DNA of 64,000 nucleotides from Solimicrobium sp040544425 (GCA_040544425.1 JBEONO010000002.1:186001-250000), one strand, 5' to 3'; positions 18,073-25,714 are shown, counted from the first letter of the stretch. Notes: generated from the letters alone by a model not told the origin. A program made the numbers and translations.

Positions 18073-19116
18073 ATGAAAAAAGTCCTCATTCTCGGTGTTA
18101 ATGGTTTTATCGGTCACCACCTGTCAAAACGTATTTTGGAAACCACCGATTGGCATGTGTACGGCATGGATATGCAAACCGACCGAATCAGCGACATCCT
18201 TGATCACGAACGCATGCACTTTTTCGAAGGCGATATTACGATCAACAAGGAATGGGTCGAATACCATGTCAAAAAATGTGACGTGATCCTGCCGCTGGTG
18301 GCGATTGCCACACCGTCGACCTACGTAAAAAAACCATTGCGCGTCTTTGAACTGGACTTTGAAGCCAACCTGCCTATCGTGCGTTCGGCTGCCAAATACG
18401 GTAAACATCTGGTGTTCCCATCCACGTCTGAAGTGTATGGCATGTGCCACGACGAAGAATTCGATCCGGAAGAATCCGAACTGGTGTGTGGCCCAATCAA
18501 TAAACCGCGCTGGATCTATTCCTGCGCCAAGCAATTGATGGACCGCGTGATCTGGGGTTACGGCATGGAAGACAATCTCAACTTCACCCTGTTCCGCCCG
18601 TTCAACTGGATCGGTGCCGGGCTCGATTCCATCCATACGCCGAAGGAAGGCAGCTCGCGGGTTGTGACTCAGTTCTTCGGCCATATTGTGCGTGGTGAAA
18701 ATATCTCGCTGGTTGATGGCGGCCAGCAAAAGCGCGCTTTCACTTACATCGATGACGGTATCGACGCGCTGATGAAAATCATCGCCAATGAAGGTGGCAT
18801 TGCAACCGGCAAGATCTACAATATCGGCAACCCGGCCAATAATTTTTCGATCCGCGAACTGGCCACCATGATGCTGGAACTGGCCGCGCAATACCCTGAA
18901 TATGCCGAGAGCGCCAAACAGGTAAAGATCGTCGAAACCACTTCTGCTGCTTACTACGGAAAAGGGTATCAGGACGTGCAAAACCGCGTGCCGAAAATCA
19001 CCAATACCAAAGAGGAACTGAACTGGGCTCCGCACACCACGATGCCGGACACCATGCGCAAGATTTTTGACGCGTATCGTGGTCAGGTTGCCGAGGCGCG
19101 CGCGTTGATGGATTGA
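18073..19116 (+). CDS. arnA2: UDP-glucuronate oxidative decarboxylase (ArnA C-terminal half)
   Basis: Extended SDR enzyme of 347 residues producing UDP-4-keto-pentose from UDP-GlcA with NAD. It shows the Rossmann motif GVNGFIGHHLSKRI, FPSTSEVYGM, the catalytic-type YSCAKQLMDRVIWGYG and NFTLFRPFNWIGAGLD, closely matching the ArnA dehydrogenase domain. It follows arnA1 by 31 bp and precedes arnD, with a terminator-like hairpin in the gap. As a free-standing enzyme it would have to supply substrate to ArnB in trans. Confidence 0.93.
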   Translation: MKKVLILGVNGFIGHHLSKRILETTDWHVYGMDMQTDRISDILDHERMHFFEGDITINKEWVEYHVKKCDVILPLVAIATPSTYVKKPLRVFELDFEANLPIVRSAAKYGKHLVFPSTSEVYGMCHDEEFDPEESELVCGPINKPRWIYSCAKQLMDRVIWGYGMEDNLNFTLFRPFNWIGAGLDSIHTPKEGSSRVVTQFFGHIVRGENISLVDGGQQKRAFTYIDDGIDALMKIIANEGGIATGKIYNIGNPANNFSIRELATMMLELAAQYPEYAESAKQVKIVETTSAAYYGKGYQDVQNRVPKITNTKEELNWAPHTTMPDTMRKIFDAYRGQVAEARALMD

Positions 19117-19140
19117 GTTTGAATGAACCTGTACCAAATC

Positions 19141-19172
19141 AATACCTTTGAATTTTTCAAAGGTATTTTTTT
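19141..19172 (+). terminator. terminator-like hairpin inside the arn cluster
   Basis: A 12-bp perfect stem (AATACCTTTGAA / TTCAAAGGTATT, 3-nt loop) is followed directly by T residues. It sits in the 72-bp gap between arnA2 and arnD. By form it is an intrinsic terminator, so arnD may be expressed at a lower level by read-through or from its own promoter. Confidence 0.75.
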
Positions 19173-19188
19173 CACCGAATGAAAAGCC

Positions 19189-20124
19189 ATGGCAACCATA
19201 GTCTTAAAAATTGATGTCGACACCTACCGCGGCAGCCGCGAAGGCACGCCTAATCTGGCGCGACTGTTAACCCTGCACAAAGCCAATGCCACGTTTTTAT
19301 TTTCTCTTGGCCCTGACCACACCGGCTGGGCATTGCGTCGCGCATTTCGTCCCGGCTTTTTTCAAAAAGTGTCACGCACCTCGGTAGTTGAACATTACGG
19401 TCTTAAAACGCTGATGTACGGCGTGTTGCTGCCCGCACCCGACATTGGCAAGACCTGCGCGAAGCAGTTGCGCGCCGTCGCTGATGGCGGCTTTGAGTGC
19501 GGCATCCATACCTGGGACCACGTGGTCTGGCAGGATAATGTCAGAGACCAAGGTTCGCAATGGACCAAACTGCAAATGCAAAAATCGGTGCAGCATTTTC
19601 AGTCTATCTTTGGTGCCGCAGCCAAAACCCACGGCGCGGCAGGCTGGCAAATGAATCCGCATGCGTTTGCCGAACTCGATGAGCTCGGCATTATGTATTC
19701 ATCAGATGGTCGCGCAAAATTAAATGAGGACGGCAGTCTGACTGAACCCGGAATCGGCCCGTATCGGATGGCGATTGGCACGACGATCACGCGCTGCTTC
19801 CAGATGCCAACCACTTTGCCTACACTGGATGAACTGCTCGGCCGGACAATCAATGGCGTCGAGATCGATACCAACAATATCGCTGATCACATTCTGAACT
19901 TAACAAAACAACCACGTGACCACGTATTTACCTTGCATGCAGAACTTGAAGGACAAAAACTTGCCCCCATATTCGAAAGATTGCTACTTGGATGGCAAGC
20001 ACAGGGATATCACTGCAGCTCGATGGCAGAATACGCACAAACCATCGATGCAGCATCATTGCCAATTCGACCACTGGAATGGGGCGAATTGCCGGGCAGA
20101 TCGGGACAACTCATTATCACCTGA
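19189..20124 (+). CDS. arnD: Ara4FN-undecaprenyl deformylase ArnD
   Basis: NodB-type polysaccharide deacetylase of 311 residues. It removes the formyl group from Ara4FN-P-undecaprenol before transfer by ArnT. Motifs are LKIDVDTYRGSREGTPNL (metal-binding Asp-x-Asp), ATFLFSLGPDHTGWALRR, CGIHTWDHVVWQ (His-x3-Asp-His), AAGWQMNPHAF and the C-terminal FTLHAELEG. It is the last arn gene; the ArnE/ArnF flippase and Ugd are not in the window. A terminator-like hairpin lies just upstream of the ATG. Confidence 0.93.
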   Translation: MATIVLKIDVDTYRGSREGTPNLARLLTLHKANATFLFSLGPDHTGWALRRAFRPGFFQKVSRTSVVEHYGLKTLMYGVLLPAPDIGKTCAKQLRAVADGGFECGIHTWDHVVWQDNVRDQGSQWTKLQMQKSVQHFQSIFGAAAKTHGAAGWQMNPHAFAELDELGIMYSSDGRAKLNEDGSLTEPGIGPYRMAIGTTITRCFQMPTTLPTLDELLGRTINGVEIDTNNIADHILNLTKQPRDHVFTLHAELEGQKLAPIFERLLLGWQAQGYHCSSMAEYAQTIDAASLPIRPLEWGELPGRSGQLIIT

Positions 20125-20185
20125 TCGCTGACCGATATCTGGCTGGGTTCAACAATCTAAATAAACCAGAATTTAGGAGAAGACA

Positions 20186-20653
20186 GTGACCGTAAGCCCT
20201 CAAAAAAGTTTGACCAATTTTTCAGCAGAAATGACAGGTGGTAAAACCTTTACGCTTTCCGACTATGCAGGCAAATCCATCGTCCTGTATTTTTACCCTA
20301 AGGACAACACACCCGGCTGCACGACCGAAAGCATCGCTTTTAGAGAACTGCATGCCGAATTTAATGCTGCCGGTGTCGAGATTTTCGGTTTAAGCCGCGA
20401 CAGTATTCGCTCGCATGAGAACTTTAAAAGCAAGCTTGAATTACCTTTCGAGCTCATTTCCGACCCGGACGAAACCATTTGCCAACTCTTTGATGTGATG
20501 AAGATGAAAAACATGTACGGCAAACAAGTTCGCGGGATCGAAAGAAGCACTTTTTTGATTGACGGAAACGGCCAAATAGTGAAAGAATGGCGAGCAGTCA
20601 AAGTAAATGGGCATGTGAATGAAGTTCTGGAATTTGTGAATGCCTTTAACTAA
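20186..20653 (+). CDS. bcp: Bcp/PrxQ-type peroxiredoxin
   Basis: Thiol peroxidase of 155 residues. It has the peroxidatic motif TPGCTTES and the conserved stretch KNMYGKQVRGIERSTFLID. The second Cys of the classical C-x4-C pair is replaced by Ile; another Cys occurs in ETICQLFDV and might resolve the disulphide, otherwise it is a 1-Cys enzyme. The start is GTG at 20186, set by a strong AGGAGA. It follows arnD by 61 bp and is closed by its own terminator. Confidence 0.93.
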   Translation: MTVSPQKSLTNFSAEMTGGKTFTLSDYAGKSIVLYFYPKDNTPGCTTESIAFRELHAEFNAAGVEIFGLSRDSIRSHENFKSKLELPFELISDPDETICQLFDVMKMKNMYGKQVRGIERSTFLIDGNGQIVKEWRAVKVNGHVNEVLEFVNAFN

Positions 20654-20676
20654 TTTAAGATCTATCCACCTATCGA

Positions 20677-20728
20677 AAAGGCCGTACTTGGGACATGCTG
20701 TCGCGTGTTCCGAACGGCTTTTTTTATT
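20677..20728 (+). terminator. intrinsic terminator after bcp
   Basis: Long imperfect hairpin (AAAAGGCCGT ... ACGGC-TTTTTTT, with an inner GGGACATGC / GCGTGTTCC stem) ending in a T-run, between bcp and the phoH-type gene. Confidence 0.8.
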
Positions 20729-20755
20729 TCCATCTGCGTGTAAATTGAGGTCCTA

Positions 20756-22489
20756 ATGCCACTCCCAAAAATGCCAACGAAACCAGCCGTGATTTTATCC
20801 AAAGAGGATTTTCCAAAGGCTAGTGCTAAATCGGCAATAAAACCAGTTGCTCATTTATCGAACTCGCAAGTTGAAAAATCCACCAATCACACCGCAGCCA
20901 AGACCAGCACGAAACCCGCAGTACTGACCAAGCCGGTCGCCAAGTTAATGTCCGCAATCGCACCTCAGGCCAAAATTGCGCCTGCTGCACCAATCGCAAA
21001 TACCTTGGAATTGAAAACCGGTTCCGATAAACCGGTAGGCAGCCGCGTCAAATCCGTCACCAGTCGCAAGGCTGATTCACTGGGCATCGCCAAATTATTT
21101 GTCCTCGACACGAATGTGTTGATGCACGACCCGTCATGCCTGTTCCGTTTTGAAGAGCATGACGTCTACCTGCCGATGATTACGCTGGAAGAACTGGATA
21201 ATCATAAAAAAGGGATGTCGGAAGTGGCGCGCAATGCGCGTCAGGTTTCGCGCACGCTGGATGCCCTGGTTGGCGATAACAGCAACCAGGAAATCAGTGA
21301 AGGCATTGTCCTTTCCAAATTGGGCAATAAAGAAGCCAAAGGTCATTTGCTATTTCAGACCAAGCTGCAAAACATCAACCTGCCTGAAGGTCTGCCCGTC
21401 GGTAAAGCCGACAACCAGATTTTGGCGGTGGTGCGTGCCCTCGAAGCTGAACATCCGGACCGGCCTATCGTGCTCGTTTCCAAAGACATCAACATGCGCA
21501 TCAAGGCGCGTGCGCTCGGGTTGGCCGCTGAGGATTACTTCAATGACCACGTCATGGAAGATTCTGATCTGCTGTACACGGGCCTGGTGCAATTGCCGCT
21601 GGATTTCTGGAACAAGCATGGCAAGGGCATGGAGTCCTGGCAGGAAAATCGCAACGGCGTCAGCAATACGTTTTACCGCGTTACCGGCCCGTTCATTACC
21701 AACTTGCTGGTGAATCAGTTCGTGTATCTGGAACCGAACAACGGCGAAGCATCATTCTACGGACAGGTTCGTCAAATCAATGGCAAGACTGCGGTACTGC
21801 AAACCCTGCGTGACTTTGGCAATGCCAAGCATAGCGTCTGGGGCGTCACCTCACGCAATCGTGAACAGAATTTTGCCCTGAATTTGCTGATGGATCCGGA
21901 ATGCGATTTCGTCACCCTGCTCGGTCAGGCCGGCACTGGTAAAACCTTGCTGGCACTGGCTGCCGGTTTGGCCCAGGTACTGGAAACCAAAACTTATAAC
22001 GAAATTATTGTGACCCGTGTCACCGTGCCGGTTGGTGAAGACATTGGTTTCTTGCCAGGTACGGAAGAAGAAAAAATGTCGCCATGGATGGGCGCTTTTG
22101 ACGACAACCTCGAAGTGCTGAACAAGTCGGACAATGATGGTGGTGACTGGGGTCGCGCGGCAACGCAAGATCTGATTCGCTCCAAGATCAAAATCAAGTC
22201 GCTCAATTTCATGCGCGGTCGCACCTTCGTCAATAAATTTTTGATTATCGACGAAGCACAAAACTTGACGCCCAAACAGGTCAAGACTTTGGTGACGCGA
22301 GCCGGTCCCGGCACCAAGATTATTTGTCTGGGAAATATCGCGCAGATCGACACGCCTTATCTGACCGAAGGTTCAAGCGGTTTGACTTATGTGGTGGATC
22401 GCTTCAAAGGCTGGGGACACAGCGGACACATCACCCTGGCACGTGGTGAACGTTCTCGTTTGGCAGATCACGCCAGCGAAGTCCTTTAA
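20756..22489 (+). CDS. PIN domain-PhoH family ATPase
   Basis: Protein of 577 residues in three parts: a low-complexity Ala/Lys/Pro-rich leader (1-105), a PIN nuclease domain beginning at FVLDTNVLMHDP (about 119-245, further acidic residues in LEELDNHKKG and LVSKDINMR), and a PhoH/RecA-like ATPase with Walker A GQAGTGKT at 390-397 and Walker B FLIIDEAQNLTP. PIN-PhoH proteins are predicted RNA helicase-nucleases, and some PhoH2 members unwind and cut RNA. The long leader is unusual. GAGG precedes the ATG and a strong hairpin follows the stop. Confidence 0.92.
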   Translation: MPLPKMPTKPAVILSKEDFPKASAKSAIKPVAHLSNSQVEKSTNHTAAKTSTKPAVLTKPVAKLMSAIAPQAKIAPAAPIANTLELKTGSDKPVGSRVKSVTSRKADSLGIAKLFVLDTNVLMHDPSCLFRFEEHDVYLPMITLEELDNHKKGMSEVARNARQVSRTLDALVGDNSNQEISEGIVLSKLGNKEAKGHLLFQTKLQNINLPEGLPVGKADNQILAVVRALEAEHPDRPIVLVSKDINMRIKARALGLAAEDYFNDHVMEDSDLLYTGLVQLPLDFWNKHGKGMESWQENRNGVSNTFYRVTGPFITNLLVNQFVYLEPNNGEASFYGQVRQINGKTAVLQTLRDFGNAKHSVWGVTSRNREQNFALNLLMDPECDFVTLLGQAGTGKTLLALAAGLAQVLETKTYNEIIVTRVTVPVGEDIGFLPGTEEEKMSPWMGAFDDNLEVLNKSDNDGGDWGRAATQDLIRSKIKIKSLNFMRGRTFVNKFLIIDEAQNLTPKQVKTLVTRAGPGTKIICLGNIAQIDTPYLTEGSSGLTYVVDRFKGWGHSGHITLARGERSRLADHASEVL

Positions 22490-22503
22490 GATTCGACGTT
22501 TCG

Positions 22504-22542
22504 ATAGAAAACGCGGCCAGCTCTACTGGCCGCGTTTTCTAT
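22504..22542. terminator. strong bidirectional hairpin after the PhoH-type gene
   Basis: A 17-bp perfect stem (ATAGAAAACGCGGCCAG and its complement, 5-nt loop) with T-rich sequence on both outer arms. It can terminate the PhoH-type gene and any transcript arriving from the right. Confidence 0.85.
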
Positions 22543-22646
22543 TGTGTTGCGCGCTCAAGGACCGTCAACTTACCATGCATTTCTTCCTGCCCATCACCAC
22601 AAAAGTTATCGCACAAAAAAATGAAATCTCCGGATTTGTCGGGCAT
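22539..22646 (-). pseudogene. 3'-end fragment of a cupredoxin gene
   Basis: An open frame of about 35 codons repeats the last 29 residues of the cupredoxin encoded at 24099-24461 (PDKSGDFIFLCDNFCGDG... to KLTVL) and then diverges (ERATQ, stop). At DNA level 22564-22643 matches 24115-24194 at 77 of 80 positions. One change turns the copper-ligand His into Gln (CGDGQEEM against CGDGHEEM). The rest of the domain is missing and no ribosome site is evident, so I read it as a gene remnant left by a duplication. Confidence 0.7.
22564..22643. repeat. 80-bp direct repeat, left copy
   Basis: Same orientation as 24115-24194, with 3 mismatches in 80 positions. Similarity stops abruptly on both sides. 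With its partner it brackets the segment holding the helical and pentapeptide ORFs. Confidence 0.9.
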
Positions 22647-22753
22647 CCTGGCAAGCGATGAAACCCGGGAAGTCAATTCACTCTGAAAAGAATTCACACC
22701 TAATGAAAAGTAAGGGCAATCAGGGCAATCATGTATAGGCGCCAATTTTGCAA

Positions 22754-23488
22754 ATGCTAACATCGACGGCTTTTGCAAATCTAACCATTACTGCCATGCA
22801 TTCCATTTCCGCTCCCTATTCTTCAACTCCGGCCTCCCTCCGCCCTGTACCGGCAGCAAGCCCCAAAAGTGCTTTGAGCTTCTTCAAAAACAAATGTACC
22901 AACCCAGAAGTGCACGCAGCAATCATCGTCGCCCTCGCTGACCCAGAAACCGATAATGAAACGATGTTGGCAATACTGATGAATGCCTTTCATCATGGTT
23001 ACCAGGACAAATTAAATGAAATGCTCGTCGATGTAGAAGGCAGTATTAAAGTATCACCTGAACTTGCTGACATGCTGAAGGAAAACGATATCTCCATCAC
23101 GGTAGAAGATGGCACTGTAAGGATGATGCTGGCAACGACAAATCCCGCCGATATCGTGACCGCCTCCGCGGACCATCTGCTCAGCACCCATTTGCCTGTA
23201 GAAATACCTCCAGTGCTCAGAAGACTGATGACAGGTTACATAAAGACATCCGACTCGAATCTGTTTTCATCGGAGAACTTCAGTAGATTGGAGCTTTTTC
23301 TGGCGAGCAAAACCACTCCGCAGAATAAAATCATTAAATATAAACTCATCGATGAAGCGTTCCGTCAAGATCAAGCTGGAATAATTTTCGGTATTCTGGA
23401 TCAAAGAATAGTCGACCCGGACCGCACGCTGAGTCTGCTGGCTTTTCAGGTTGCGTCAAATGAAAATCACGTCGACTTGCTAAACTAG
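22754..23488 (+). CDS. unknown protein, helical, upstream partner of the pentapeptide ORF
   Basis: Not recognised. About 244 residues: a Ser/Pro/Ala-rich start (MHSISAPYSSTPASLRPVPAASPKS if begun at ATG 22796), then mostly helical, weakly repetitive sequence without signal peptide or membrane segment. The start is unsure (ATG 22754 or 22796, no good ribosome site); a near-repeat of TTTTGCAAAT-CTAAC at about 25-bp spacing covers 22747-22785. The frame ends at an amber codon (23486-23488) and reopens in the same frame as the next ORF. Composition is more A+T-rich than its neighbours, suggesting acquisition. A disordered N-terminus followed by a repeat protein recalls translocated effectors, but that is speculation. 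Confidence 0.55.
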   Translation: MLTSTAFANLTITAMHSISAPYSSTPASLRPVPAASPKSALSFFKNKCTNPEVHAAIIVALADPETDNETMLAILMNAFHHGYQDKLNEMLVDVEGSIKVSPELADMLKENDISITVEDGTVRMMLATTNPADIVTASADHLLSTHLPVEIPPVLRRLMTGYIKTSDSNLFSSENFSRLELFLASKTTPQNKIIKYKLIDEAFRQDQAGIIFGILDQRIVDPDRTLSLLAFQVASNENHVDLLN

Positions 23489-23500
23489 GGGGTTGCGCGT

Positions 23501-23965
23501 ATGCACCCGGATTTATCTCAAAAAAACCTGACGGGCGTCAGGATACTGAACCAAGTTTACCTTTACAACTTGAACCTGCAAGCTGCGGATTTGTCCGGCT
23601 TAAATTTCACACCCGTTTATCCTTCAAGCATTGGATCGTATTACCAACATCAAGTGAAATTCACCGACATGAATCTGGCTGATGTCAAATTTACCTGGTG
23701 CATTTTAAAATCAGTCCAGTTCGATGATGCGATATTGACTGGCGCCGTGTTTCAGAATGCAATCTTAACAAATTCCAGCTTTAAAAGGTGCGTACTGGAT
23801 GGTGCCGATATGCGCGACGCCAATTTGCACGGAGTGAAAATCACTGAGGCGAAATCATTTTTGGGTTTGGTCATAAATCAAAAGGCATTCGATTCGCTAC
23901 CTGTCCTGGAACGAATCCGCCTGCGGCCAGCCATCTCCAGTGGCCAGATCAAGATGGTCAAGTAG
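23501..23965 (+). CDS. pentapeptide-repeat protein
   Basis: Protein of 154 residues. Residues about 25-120 carry A(D/N)LxX-type repeats (AADLSGLNF, MNLADVKF, VQFDDAILTGAVF, NAILTNSSF, CVLDGADMRDANLHGVKI), which should form a short right-handed quadrilateral beta-helix. The tail (KAFDSLPVLERIRLR) is not repetitive. It lies in the same frame as the preceding ORF, 12 bp beyond its TAG, so it may be the C-terminal half of a broken 405-residue gene or a separate coupled gene (GGGGG lies about 7 nt before the ATG). The function of such repeats ranges from gyrase mimicry to effector targeting, and none is indicated here. Confidence 0.7.
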   Translation: MHPDLSQKNLTGVRILNQVYLYNLNLQAADLSGLNFTPVYPSSIGSYYQHQVKFTDMNLADVKFTWCILKSVQFDDAILTGAVFQNAILTNSSFKRCVLDGADMRDANLHGVKITEAKSFLGLVINQKAFDSLPVLERIRLRPAISSGQIKMVK

Positions 23966-24098
23966 ACGAGCTAACGGTATTGAGGGAATAGCCTGTTTAA
24001 ATTTCTGATACTTGGTATCGCTGTAGTTTGCGCCTGGTCTGACACGAAAATCCATCACTTATATTAGTTCCATTAATTGTGACGCACTACACTAGAAA

Positions 24099-24461
24099 TT
24101 AAGCCGCGAGCACAGTCAACTTACCATGCATTTCTTCATGCCCATCACCACAAAAGTTATCGCATAAAAAAATAAAATCTCCGGATTTGTCGGGTGTCAA
24201 TGTCAACAGGGTGACCTGTCCAGGCGGCACATCGCTGCGGATCTTAAAATCCGGCAGTGAAAACCCGTGTGTAAAATCACTCGACGTCAGCTCGAATACA
24301 ACCTTCTCCCCTTGTTTAAGCGTGATGTGATTCGGGCTAAACTGAAATTTTTTCAGATGGATTTTTATATTTCGCGGCTTGGCGGCCGAACTTTCTTGCG
24401 CGAGCAAAGTTTGCCCGAGCAAGATAGCAACCGTCCCGGCCAATACCGTTCTGCGTTCCAT
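24099..24461 (-). CDS. exported CuA-type cupredoxin
   Basis: Protein of 120 residues with an N-terminal export signal containing RR (MERRTVLAGTVAILLG, processed about residue 27) and one cupredoxin domain. Ligand positions have the CuA spacing of cytochrome oxidase subunit II and N2O reductase: H65 (DFTHGFSLPDF), C100, C104, H108 and M111 in CDNFCGDGHEEM. A binuclear or mononuclear copper electron-transfer site in the periplasm is expected. It starts 3 bp after the metallophosphoesterase stop and is the third gene of the cytochrome c operon. Its last 80 bp recur at 22564-22643. Confidence 0.88.
   Translation of the reverse strand: MERRTVLAGTVAILLGQTLLAQESSAAKPRNIKIHLKKFQFSPNHITLKQGEKVVFELTSSDFTHGFSLPDFKIRSDVPPGQVTLLTLTPDKSGDFIFLCDNFCGDGHEEMHGKLTVLAA
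24115..24194. repeat. 80-bp direct repeat, right copy (inside the cupredoxin gene)
   Basis: Partner of 22564-22643. It covers the copper-site end of the cupredoxin gene and is the intact copy. Confidence 0.9.
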
Positions 24462-24464
24462 TAC

Positions 24465-25334
24465 TCAAACCTTCACGATTGGGAATTCAACGATCGGTGT
24501 CTGATCCTTTTCCAGCTCGACTTCACGAATGCCCAATCCCTGAAATGGCAGCGCAGGATTCCAGGGCATCGGTGTCCGCTTTTCCTGTGATCCAGGCAGA
24601 GGCAAAGGGAAAATCAAGGACTTGGCCGCATGATGGGCAATGTGCCCGGTCTGATGATGGTGCTCCTGATGAATATGGCCATAAAATACGGTCACATTGG
24701 AATACGGCATCAGCAAGGCAATCGCCTTGTCACCGTCGCGGGTCGCCCAATCCCACTGCGGTGCCAGATCGAATAGCGGTCGGTGGGTAAACAGCACGAT
24801 CCGCGCATCGGACTTTTGCGTGGCCAGATCAGTCTTGAGCCATTCAAGCTGCTCATCACCGATACGCGCACCCGGGTCGGAGACATTGTCAATGGCGATA
24901 AAATGCACGCCCTTGTGATCAAACGAGTAGTGGGTCGCGCCAAAGTTTTCTTTGTAGGCGGCACCGAAATCCAGCGAGGCATCGTGTTCACCCGGCATAT
25001 AGTATTGGGGCTTCACTTGCAGCGCGGCGACAATATCGCGAAATTCAGCCATGCGTTTGCGGCGCAATTTCGGATCGTCGGTGGTATGGGTCAGATCTCC
25101 GGTGAACACGATGAAGTCAGGTTTGATCTCCAGTGCATTGACAGCTTCCACGGCCTTGATCAAGGTCGTCGCAGCTTCCGGATTCGGCGGCCCACTAAAA
25201 CCCCAATGGGCATCAGACATCTGAACAAAATAGAAATCATCGGTACTGGCTGACGCCGGTTGATACAGGCCGGACAAAAAAACTGCACCGCCACCTGTTG
25301 CTGTTAATGCCAAAAATTTTCTGCGATCGATCAT
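24465..25334 (-). CDS. Tat-exported calcineurin-like metallophosphoesterase
   Basis: Protein of 289 residues with a twin-arginine signal (MIDRRKFLALTATGGG). The metallophosphoesterase motifs are QMSDAHWGF, FTGDLTHTTDD, MPGEHD (Asn of the usual GNHD replaced by Glu), LFTHRPLF and FYGHIHQEHH. A periplasmic phosphodiesterase or phosphatase is expected; the substrate is unknown. ATG 25334 was chosen over the longer frame because AGGAG precedes it and the Tat signal begins there. It lies 17 bp after the cytochrome c gene and 3 bp before the cupredoxin gene, in one operon. Confidence 0.88.
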   Translation of the reverse strand: MIDRRKFLALTATGGGAVFLSGLYQPASASTDDFYFVQMSDAHWGFSGPPNPEAATTLIKAVEAVNALEIKPDFIVFTGDLTHTTDDPKLRRKRMAEFRDIVAALQVKPQYYMPGEHDASLDFGAAYKENFGATHYSFDHKGVHFIAIDNVSDPGARIGDEQLEWLKTDLATQKSDARIVLFTHRPLFDLAPQWDWATRDGDKAIALLMPYSNVTVFYGHIHQEHHHQTGHIAHHAAKSLIFPLPLPGSQEKRTPMPWNPALPFQGLGIREVELEKDQTPIVEFPIVKV

Positions 25335-25351
25335 GATGTGCTCCTGTCGGT

Positions 25352-25714
25352 TTACGGTTGGGTTGCGATTTTTAAATACGCGATCAAATCGGCGCGTTCT
25401 TTGGATGAAGCTACTGAAAATCCCATCTTCTGACCTGGGATAAATTTTTCCGGATTGCTCAGCCATTTATCTATGGCTGTTTCATTCCAGATTACTGCGG
25501 AATTTTTCAGGGCATCCGAGTAATGAAATTCAGCCTGGCTGCCTGCCTTGCGGCCCCATAGAGCTTTATGAGCAGGACCCACGCCGTTATAGTCAATTGA
25601 GTGGCAGGCAGCACATTTGGATTGATACAGCGCTTTACCGCGCTCGGCATTTCCTCCGGCCAGAGCTGGAAATGCTGCCACCAGCAAGACAGTGATCAAA
25701 ATAGAATGTTTCAT
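25352..25714 (-). CDS. periplasmic class I cytochrome c
   Basis: Protein of 120 residues with a signal peptide cleaved near FPALAGG, one heme c site CAACH (residues about 34-38) and a C-terminal Met ligand in PGQKMGFSV, the pattern of small electron-carrier cytochromes of the c550/c2 type (GPAHKALWGRKAG). It is the first gene of the operon with the metallophosphoesterase and the cupredoxin, and is divergent from the ECF sigma gene. Confidence 0.92.
   Translation of the reverse strand: MKHSILITVLLVAAFPALAGGNAERGKALYQSKCAACHSIDYNGVGPAHKALWGRKAGSQAEFHYSDALKNSAVIWNETAIDKWLSNPEKFIPGQKMGFSVASSKERADLIAYLKIATQP

Noticed and set aside
18124..19137. 337-codon minus-strand ORF across arnA2
   Set aside because: Complement of the well-supported decarboxylase gene; no domain is recognisable.
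22539..22778. 79-codon ORF taken as a full gene
   Set aside because: Only the last third matches a protein (the cupredoxin end); the first part has no features and no ribosome site, so it was recorded as a fragment.
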